Position numbers and translations under genes: made by a program | Assembly (NCBI GenBank): GCA_021767625.1 | Contig: JAASTB010000006.1 | Location: 1-25,570 of the forward strand | Reading direction: 5' to 3' | Origin: Wenzhouxiangella sp. | Lineage (GTDB): Bacteria; Pseudomonadota; Gammaproteobacteria; Xanthomonadales; Wenzhouxiangellaceae | DNA length: 25,570 nt | The notes under the pieces: generated by a model | The model's database searches: none | What the model was told of the DNA's origin: nothing | What the model saw: the letters and a program-made list of their open reading frames with translations, nothing else | Part shown: one piece after another, positions 16,282 through 22,098 of the stretch | Layout: every line of letters begins with the position of its first letter | Position numbering within the stretch: position 1 is the first letter of the stretch

Positions 16282-17545
16282 GCTCGCCAGGCAGAATCTG
16301 GCGACCCGGCCTGGCCGGCCGACCGGGCATGTCGGCGTTTTCGATTTCGCGGGCATCTGCATGGCGCTCCAGAAAGGCGCGGGCCTGTTCGTCGTTTTCG
16401 ACCCTCAAGAGCGAACAGGTCGCGTAGACAAGGATACCGCCCGGCTCGAGAAGCGGCCACAAGGCGTCGAGGATCGTGCCCTGAAGGGCGGCGAGCCGCT
16501 CGATGTCCTCGTCGCGGCGCAACCAGCGGATGTCGGGGTGCCTTCGGATGACGCCGGTAGCCGAACAAGGCGCGTCGATGAGGATCCGGTCGAAGCGCCT
16601 CCCGTCCCACCAATCGTCGGGACGCGCGGCATCGCCCGTGACCAACCGGGCGTCCAGGCCGAGGCGATCGAGGCCACTGCCTACCCGGGACAGTCGCTCG
16701 CCGTCGATATCCAGCGCCGTCAGATCCACATCGCGTCTTTCGAGGATGTGCGCCGACTTGCCGCCCGGCGCGGCGCAGGCATCGAGCACGCGCTGCCCGT
16801 CGCGCAGCTCGAGATGATCGGCGGCCAGCTGCGCGGCCCCGTCCTGCACCGAGACCAGTCCATCGTCGAAGCCCGGCAGTGCGCTGATCGCGGCGCGCTC
16901 GGCCAGACGCAGCGCGTCGGGAAAGCCGCCGGCGGCATGCGCCTCGAATCCGGCCTGCTCGAGCAGCTCGCGGTAGTCGTCGGGCGCGATGCGTCGTCGA
17001 TTGACGCGCAGCCAAAGTGGCGGCGGCTCGTTGCCTGCCGCCAGGATGGCCGGCGCGCCGTCGCCGTAGTCGGACTCGACGCGCTTGATCAGCCAGCCTG
17101 GATAGCCGAAACGAAAAACGGGTGTATCGGGCAGGGCTCCCAGCAATGCCTCGCGTCGACGCCCGAACGCCCTGAGCACGCCGTTGACCAGCCCGGTCAG
17201 GCGCTGCCCCCGTAAGGAACGGGCGGCGGCCACCGCGGCGTGGACGATTGCGTGGTCGGGCTCGCGGCCGTCGCGCAACTCGTGCAGCGCCACGGCCAGA
17301 AGGAAGTGCAACAGGCGATTGCGGCCCTTGAGCGGTTTGTCGACCAGCGCGCCGACCAACCAGTCCAGCGCCGGCCATTCGCGCATCACGCCGCTGACCA
17401 GTCGCCTGGCCAGCGCGCGATCACGCGAATCATCGAGGGGCTCGAGAAGCGGCGGCAGGGCCGTGTCCAGGGCGCGCCCCCGGTCGAGCACCGCCTGCGC
17501 GGCCTGTGCGGCGACCGCCCTCGGCTCCGAACCGTCACGCGTCAT
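16232..17545 (-). CDS. rsmB: 16S rRNA (cytosine-967-C5)-methyltransferase RsmB
   Basis: A 437-residue enzyme that methylates C967 of 16S rRNA from S-adenosylmethionine. An N-terminal NusB-like RNA-binding domain (about 8-135) is followed by a linker and the Rossmann methyltransferase core. SAM motif I is DACAAPGGK (255-263), motif IV DAPCSATGVIRRHPD (Cys327), and motif VI YATCSLL (Cys377, the catalytic nucleophile in m5C methyltransferases). The EHGCDGFYYLAARR C-terminus is also typical. Length is close to the Escherichia coli protein (429). It lies 24 bases after fmt, the normal fmt-rsmB order. The C-terminal coding end overlaps the DUF4390 gene, indicating coupling. Confidence 0.97.
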   Translation of the reverse strand: MTRDGSEPRAVAAQAAQAVLDRGRALDTALPPLLEPLDDSRDRALARRLVSGVMREWPALDWLVGALVDKPLKGRNRLLHFLLAVALHELRDGREPDHAIVHAAVAAARSLRGQRLTGLVNGVLRAFGRRREALLGALPDTPVFRFGYPGWLIKRVESDYGDGAPAILAAGNEPPPLWLRVNRRRIAPDDYRELLEQAGFEAHAAGGFPDALRLAERAAISALPGFDDGLVSVQDGAAQLAADHLELRDGQRVLDACAAPGGKSAHILERRDVDLTALDIDGERLSRVGSGLDRLGLDARLVTGDAARPDDWWDGRRFDRILIDAPCSATGVIRRHPDIRWLRRDEDIERLAALQGTILDALWPLLEPGGILVYATCSLLRVENDEQARAFLERHADAREIENADMPGRPARPGRQILPGEHGCDGFYYLAARRLPE

Positions 17546-17569
17546 GGCCGTAGCACCGCTTCGACCGGC

Positions 17570-18487
17570 CTAGCGCCGGCCGCGCCGCGCGTTGAACCAG
17601 TCCCGTGCGGCCACCGGTCTGCGGCCGGGCCCCTGCAGCTCGAGAATCTCGAGCACGCCCCGGCCGCAGCCCACGGCCAGCACATCCGGGCCGCGCTCGG
17701 AGAGGACCTCACCGGCACGAGCGCTGCCCTCGCCGGGACGGGCACGGTGAATCCGCCAGGTCGTGCCCTCGATGTCGCCGAACGCGATCGGCCAGGGGTG
17801 ATAAGCCCGCACCATGCGCGCCAGCTCCTCGGCCGGACGATTCCAGTCGAGCCGTGCGTCGTCCTTGTCGATCAGTGGCGCATGCGTGGCCAGGGCCTCG
17901 TCCTGCGGCACGGCGGCCGGCAAGCTGCCTTCGTCGAGACGCTTCAGACCTTCACCCAGGGTCTCCCCGGCCATCTCCGCGAGCCGGTCATGCAGCTCGC
18001 CGGCCGTCTCTTCGGCCCCGATGGACGTGGCGCGCTGCAGGATCACCGGGCCGGTGTCGAGCCCTACGTCCATCTGCATCAGGGAAATCCCCGACTCCGC
18101 GTCGCCGGCGAGAATGGCCTGGTTGATGGGGCTGGCGCCGCGCCAGCGCGGCAGCAGGGAGGCATGCAGGTTCCAGCAGCCGTGGGCCGGCATGTCGAGC
18201 ACCTCGGGGGGGAGAAGCAGGCCGTAGGCGGCCGTCACCAGCAGGTCGGGTCGGTATCCGGCCAGTTCTGACCGTGCTTCTTCATTCTTCAGGGAGCGCG
18301 GCTGCAGCACGTCGATTCCGGCATCGACGGCCAGCTGCTTGATGGGCCCGAAGCGCAACTTGCGGCCACGACCGGCGCCGCGGTCGGGCTGGGTAAGCAC
18401 GGCCACGGGGCGCCAGTCGGGATTTTCGAGCAACGCCCGCAGCGCCGGCACCGCGAACGCCGGTGTGCCGGCAAAAACAATTCGCAT
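17570..18487 (-). CDS. fmt: Methionyl-tRNA formyltransferase
   Basis: A 305-residue enzyme that formylates initiator Met-tRNA using 10-formyltetrahydrofolate. The N-terminal formyltransferase fold starts MRIVFAGTPAFAVPAL. The catalytic triad is visible: Asn106 and His108 in CWNLHASLLPRWRGASPI, and Asp144 in QMDVGLDTGPV. A C-terminal OB-like domain starts about residue 205. GGAG lies five bases before ATG 18487. Residue 105 is Trp just before the catalytic Asn, where many homologues have Ile or Val. It follows def by 15 bases, so N-terminal formylation and deformylation are produced together. Confidence 0.98.
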   Translation of the reverse strand: MRIVFAGTPAFAVPALRALLENPDWRPVAVLTQPDRGAGRGRKLRFGPIKQLAVDAGIDVLQPRSLKNEEARSELAGYRPDLLVTAAYGLLLPPEVLDMPAHGCWNLHASLLPRWRGASPINQAILAGDAESGISLMQMDVGLDTGPVILQRATSIGAEETAGELHDRLAEMAGETLGEGLKRLDEGSLPAAVPQDEALATHAPLIDKDDARLDWNRPAEELARMVRAYHPWPIAFGDIEGTTWRIHRARPGEGSARAGEVLSERGPDVLAVGCGRGVLEILELQGPGRRPVAARDWFNARRGRR

Positions 18488-18502
18488 ATCCGCTCCGGCC
18501 GA

Positions 18503-19018
18503 TCAAGCCGTGGCTTTTTCGCGGCTGTTCTGCTGCTTGCGCAGCTTCTTGCCGATCATGCGACGCTTCAGCGGCGAGAGATAGTCGATGAACATCTTGC
18601 CGTCGAGATGATCGATCTCGTGCTGGATGCACACCGCCAGCAGGCCGTCGGCGTCCAGTTCGTAAGGCTCGCCGTCGATATCGAGGGCGCGAACGCTCAC
18701 CTTGTCGGCGCGGGTGACCTCGGCGTAGAAGCCCGGCACCGACAGGCAGCCCTCCTCGTAGGACTGGCTCCCGCTGCGGTCGATGATCTCCGGGTTGATG
18801 AAAACCCGCGGTTCGTTCCGCTCCTCGCTGAGGTCCATGACGACGACGCGGATGTCCTCGGCCACCTGCGTGGCGGCCAACCCGATTCCGCGGGCGTCGT
18901 ACATGGTCTCGAGCATGTCTTCGGCCAGCTTGCGCTCGCGCTCGCCTACGGAATCCACCGGTCGGGCGACGTGCCGGAGGCGCGGATCGGGGTATTCGAG
19001 AATCTTGAGTTTTGACAT
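18503..19018 (-). CDS. def: Peptide deformylase
   Basis: A 171-residue Fe/Zn hydrolase that removes the formyl group from nascent proteins. All three motifs are intact: GIGLAATQ (44-51), EGCLS with metal ligand Cys91, and HEIDH with His133, Glu134 and His137. The C-terminus is basic (KRRMIGKKLRKQQ). Length and MSKLKILEYPDPRLR start match type 1B gammaproteobacterial PDF. It is the first gene of the minus-strand run def-fmt-rsmB-DUF4390-ntrY-ntrX-trkA-trkH and diverges from the LysM gene, sharing an AT-rich intergenic region. No clear Shine-Dalgarno is visible before ATG 19018. Confidence 0.98.
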   Translation of the reverse strand: MSKLKILEYPDPRLRHVARPVDSVGERERKLAEDMLETMYDARGIGLAATQVAEDIRVVVMDLSEERNEPRVFINPEIIDRSGSQSYEEGCLSVPGFYAEVTRADKVSVRALDIDGEPYELDADGLLAVCIQHEIDHLDGKMFIDYLSPLKRRMIGKKLRKQQNSREKATA

Positions 19019-19023
19019 GAGAA

Positions 19024-19042
19024 TTTAAGAAAACCGCTTAAA
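19024..19042. repeat. Inverted repeat in the def/LysM divergent intergenic region
   Basis: TTTAAG and CTTAAA flank a 7-base spacer, starting five bases upstream of the def ATG (19018). The region 19019-19090 is markedly AT-rich against its GC-rich surroundings. A possible operator or promoter component for def; weak evidence. Confidence 0.35.
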
Positions 19043-19066
19043 CGTGCGTTTTGCAATGGTAATGTT

Positions 19067-19072
19067 TATGAT
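19067..19072 (+). promoter_or_regulatory. Candidate -10 element for the LysM-dprA-smg unit
   Basis: TATGAT matches five of six -10 bases in an AT-rich stretch, 48 bases before the GTG start. No good -35 lies 16-18 bp upstream, so the promoter may be weak or activator-dependent. An alternative pair TTAAAC (19038-19043) and TAATGT (19060-19065) is spaced 16 bp. Confidence 0.4.
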
Positions 19073-19105
19073 AGTCTGCGAAAAATCAAGCCTGTGGGCA
19101 TTGCT

Positions 19106-19112
19106 GGAGGGA
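19106..19112 (+). promoter_or_regulatory. Strong Shine-Dalgarno deciding the GTG start of the LysM gene
   Basis: GGAGGGA with eight bases to GTG 19121. The in-frame GTG at 19094 lies upstream of this site and would put non-signal residues in front of the signal peptide. Confidence 0.8.
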
Positions 19113-19120
19113 GTCGCTCC

Positions 19121-20311
19121 GTGAAACGCTTAGTATTTCTGACCGCTATTGTACTGGCGGCGTTCACTGTACAGGCTCAGGACGTGGAACTGCGCGAGGA
19201 TCACCCGCGTGAGTATGTCGTGCAGGAGGGGGACACGCTCTGGGACATCGCTGGTCGTTTCCTGACCCGGCCGTGGCAATGGCCGGCGATCTGGGACGCC
19301 AACCCGCAAATCGAGAATCCGCACCTGATCTATCCGGGCGACGTGATTTCGCTGGTCTTCATCGACGGCGAACCGCGCCTGATGGTCAACGATTCGGTGC
19401 GCCGCCTCTCGCCGGACGTTCGGCGGGAGTCGATCGACGGCCCCATTTCGACAATCCCGCTCGACGCGGTGGAGACCTTCCTCGACGCGCCGCGCATCGT
19501 CTCGGCCGAAGAGTACGAGCAGCTCCCCTACGTCATCGCCAACAACGAGCAGCGCGTGCTCGCGGGCCCGGGCGACCGGACCTACGTGCGCGGACTCGAC
19601 GGCGCGCAAACCGGCGACGAGGTGGTCCTGGCCCGGGTCAACTACATGTTCGAGGACCGCAGCGCCAACCCGAACAGCGACGTTCGCATCAACAAGAAGA
19701 TGATCGAGCGCGAGGGCCAGGTTCGCGCCGACTTGCGGCCGGCCAGCGCACTCTGGAAATCGACCATCGGCCAGATCGACCGCTACAACTACCCGGTCAT
19801 CGGCTACGAACTGTGGGAGACCGCCCGCGGCCGCGTGGTCAGGACCGGTGACCCGGCCATCGTCGAAATCCTTTCGGGACGCCGCGAGACCATGGAGGGC
19901 GACTTCGTCCTGCCGGTCCACGACCACGTCTACGACGCCTCCTTCCACCCGCGCGCGATGGATCAGATTCCCGAGGATGGTCGCGTGATCGCGATCACCG
20001 GCAGCAGTTACGGTGCGGGTCACTACCAGGTCGTCGCCATCAACCTCGGCACGGCCCAGGGCGTGCAGGCCGGGCACACCTTCTCGGCCTTCAGGCCCGG
20101 CGAGACCATTCGCGACGACCGCTATCCGCTGATGAGTCGTGCCGCTTTCCGCGAGCCGGAAAAGCGCTACGTTGACCTGCCCGACGAATTCGCCGGCCGA
20201 ATCATGGTCTTTCGCCCGTTCGAGCACGTCAGCTATGCCATCGTGCTCGAGGGCAGCGGTAACACCATCCAGGTCGACGACGTCCTCGCACACCCCGACC
20301 GAAGCCTCTGA
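19121..20311 (+). CDS. LysM-domain exported protein (def-dprA neighbour family)
   Basis: A 396-residue exported protein starting at GTG 19121. Residues 1-19 are a Sec signal peptide (MKRLVFLTAIVLAAF, cleavage near VQA/Q). A single LysM domain follows at about 31-80 (YVVQEGDTLWDIAGRFL ... NPHLIYPGDVISL), which binds peptidoglycan. The remaining 300 residues have no recognised enzyme motif; they include GPGDRTYVRG and a repeated mixed alpha/beta pattern seen in homologues always found between def and dprA. The protein is probably periplasmic, attached to the wall, with unknown function. dprA starts 10 bases after its stop, so the two are likely cotranscribed. The strong Shine-Dalgarno and GTG decide the start. 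Confidence 0.92.
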   Translation: MKRLVFLTAIVLAAFTVQAQDVELREDHPREYVVQEGDTLWDIAGRFLTRPWQWPAIWDANPQIENPHLIYPGDVISLVFIDGEPRLMVNDSVRRLSPDVRRESIDGPISTIPLDAVETFLDAPRIVSAEEYEQLPYVIANNEQRVLAGPGDRTYVRGLDGAQTGDEVVLARVNYMFEDRSANPNSDVRINKKMIEREGQVRADLRPASALWKSTIGQIDRYNYPVIGYELWETARGRVVRTGDPAIVEILSGRRETMEGDFVLPVHDHVYDASFHPRAMDQIPEDGRVIAITGSSYGAGHYQVVAINLGTAQGVQAGHTFSAFRPGETIRDDRYPLMSRAAFREPEKRYVDLPDEFAGRIMVFRPFEHVSYAIVLEGSGNTIQVDDVLAHPDRSL

Positions 20312-20321
20312 TCGGCGGGCC

Positions 20322-21470
20322 GTGCCCGCTCCGGAGCAAGCTCGCGAGTGGCTGAGCCTCGTCCTCGTCGACGGGCTCGGCCCAAAACGCATCGCGAGGC
20401 TGGAGGATCGCTTCGCCAGCCCCATCGAATGGCACGGCGCCCACGACCGAACGCTGCGCGATTGCGGGCTTTCTGATCGGCATATCGAGCAACTGCGGCG
20501 GCCCGACGAGGACCGGCTCGCACGCTGCCTCGACTGGCTTTCGGGTGAACGTCGCTGGCTGATCACCCGCGACGATGCGCTCTACCCGCCCCTGCTCAAG
20601 CGCATTCCCGATGCGCCCGTCGCCCTGTTCGTGGCCGGCGAGCCCGACACCCTGGTTGCCCCGCAAATCGCCATCGTGGGCAGCCGCAACGCCACCAGCG
20701 GCGGGCTCGATCACGCGCGCTCCTTCGCCAAGACCCTGGCCCGTGCGGGCTTCGTTATCACAAGCGGCCTGGCCGAAGGCGTCGACGGCATGGCGCATGC
20801 CGGGTGCCTGGACGCCGGGGGCGCCACGATTGCCGTGGCCGGCACCGGCCTGGACCAGGTCTACCCCGCCCGCCATCGCGACCTGGCCGGCCGCATCGCG
20901 CGCTCGGGCGCGCTGGTGAGCCAGTTTCCGCCGGGGATCGGTCCGCTCAGGGGGAATTTCCCGGCACGCAATCGAATCATTTCCGGAATGAGCCTGGGCG
21001 TCCTCGTCGTCGAGGCCGGGATAAAGAGCGGTTCGCTGATCACCGCCCGGCTGGCCAACGAGCAGGGGCGGGAAGTCTTCGCGATCCCGGGTTCGGTGCA
21101 CAACCCCCTCTCTCGCGGCTGCCATCGGCTGATCCGGGACGGGGCCCGGCTGGTCGAAACCGCCGACGAGGTGGTCGAGGACCTGGCACCGCTGGCGCGC
21201 GAATTGGCCGGTGAAATCGAGAACCTGCTCGAGCCCAGGCCGACGGCTTCGCCGGCCGGACTTGAGGAATCGGGCGAATCACCGCATATGGAGAGTGACC
21301 CCGAATACGAGCGACTGCTCCAAGCGGTCGGATTCGACCCCACCCCGTTCGACCGGATCATCGAGCGTTCACAATTGACGCCCGCGGCGGTATCCTCGAT
21401 GTTGCTGATGCTGGAACTGGACGGGAAAGTCAGCGCTCACGCCGGCGGACGCTACAGTCGCAACGCCTGA
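20322..21470 (+). CDS. dprA: DNA-processing protein DprA (Smf)
   Basis: A 382-residue protein that loads RecA on incoming single-stranded DNA during natural transformation. An N-terminal SAM-like helical region (about 5-75) precedes the Rossmann core. The core has GSRNATSGG (120-128), SGLAEGVDGMAH (148-159), GTGLDQVYPARH (175-186), FPARNRIISG (213-222) and SGSLITARLANEQGREVFAIPGS. A C-terminal winged-helix domain follows (about 330-380, FDRIIERSQLTPAAVSSMLLMLELDGKV). GTG 20322 is the best start: it gives a normal length and lies 10 bases after the LysM stop. Longer in-frame starts lie inside the LysM gene. No strong Shine-Dalgarno is visible. An intact DprA is consistent with, but does not prove, competence. 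Confidence 0.96.
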   Translation: MPAPEQAREWLSLVLVDGLGPKRIARLEDRFASPIEWHGAHDRTLRDCGLSDRHIEQLRRPDEDRLARCLDWLSGERRWLITRDDALYPPLLKRIPDAPVALFVAGEPDTLVAPQIAIVGSRNATSGGLDHARSFAKTLARAGFVITSGLAEGVDGMAHAGCLDAGGATIAVAGTGLDQVYPARHRDLAGRIARSGALVSQFPPGIGPLRGNFPARNRIISGMSLGVLVVEAGIKSGSLITARLANEQGREVFAIPGSVHNPLSRGCHRLIRDGARLVETADEVVEDLAPLARELAGEIENLLEPRPTASPAGLEESGESPHMESDPEYERLLQAVGFDPTPFDRIIERSQLTPAAVSSMLLMLELDGKVSAHAGGRYSRNA

Positions 21471-21482
21471 GGAAGGAACTGA

Positions 21483-21959
21483 ATGAAGGAAAACGTGCTC
21501 GACCTGCTGATGTACCTGTTCGAGAACTACATCTACGACGAACCGGAAGAAGAGCCCGACCGCGAGTCGCTCAGCGAGAGCCTCGAGGAAGCCGGCTTCT
21601 CCAGCGGAGAGATCGATCGCGCGTTCAACTGGCTCGACGGGCTGGCCGAGCAGCGCAAGCTGCCGGAGCTCGGCGGCCACGAGAGCAATCCCATCCGGGT
21701 CTTCACCGACGACGAGAGCCGGCGGCTGGACGTCAACGCCCGCGGATTCATCTTGTACCTCGAGAACGTCGGGGTGCTCGACCCGCTGCGGCGGGAAATG
21801 GTGATCGACCGGCTCGCCGCACTGGAGACCGAGGACATCAGCCTCGAAGACGTCAAGTGGGTGATCCTGATGGTCCTGTTCAACCAGCCCGGCCAGGAAG
21901 CGAATTACGCCTGGATGGAAGACCTCATGTTCGACGAGGAGGGAGAATACCGGCACTGA
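21483..21959 (+). CDS. smg: Smg family protein (DUF494)
   Basis: A 158-residue acidic protein, the same size as Escherichia coli Smg (157). The start MKENVLDLLMYLFENYI and the segment SLEEAGFSSGEIDRAFNWL are typical DUF494, as is EDVKWVILMVLFNQPGQEANYAWMEDLMF near the C-terminus. There is no signal peptide or membrane helix. The function is not established; the gene is conserved beside dprA in gammaproteobacteria. GGAAGGA lies five bases before ATG 21483, and dprA ends 12 bases upstream, so it belongs to the same transcript. Confidence 0.96.
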   Translation: MKENVLDLLMYLFENYIYDEPEEEPDRESLSESLEEAGFSSGEIDRAFNWLDGLAEQRKLPELGGHESNPIRVFTDDESRRLDVNARGFILYLENVGVLDPLRREMVIDRLAALETEDISLEDVKWVILMVLFNQPGQEANYAWMEDLMFDEEGEYRH

Positions 21960-22026
21960 GGGATGCATCGAGAGATCGGCCGGGACGAATCCCAGCCGCT
22001 CTCGATCCAGCACACCGAATATCCTC

Positions 22027-22056
22027 GTTGTTGCAGGCGCAACAACCGACTATCGC
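22027..22056 (+). promoter_or_regulatory. Palindrome and weak candidate promoter upstream of topA
   Basis: GTTGTTGC-AGGC-GCAACAAC is a perfect 8-bp inverted repeat (22027-22046) in the 139-bp gap between smg and topA. TTGTTG (22028-22033) and TATCGC (22051-22056), 17 bp apart, form a weak promoter-like pair overlapping it. The repeat may be an operator for topA or the smg transcript end; there is no T-run. Confidence 0.4.
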
Positions 22057-22098
22057 CGCTGCCGCCGTTGCGGCCGCGTCACAACCAAGCAAGCTCGA

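Noticed and set aside
16101..17378. A 425-codon minus-strand frame overlapping rsmB
   Set aside because: An Arg/Ala-rich out-of-frame reading of rsmB with no recognisable motif.
19094..19120. Upstream GTG start for the LysM gene
   Set aside because: It precedes the strong GGAGGGA site and would put non-signal residues before a good signal peptide.
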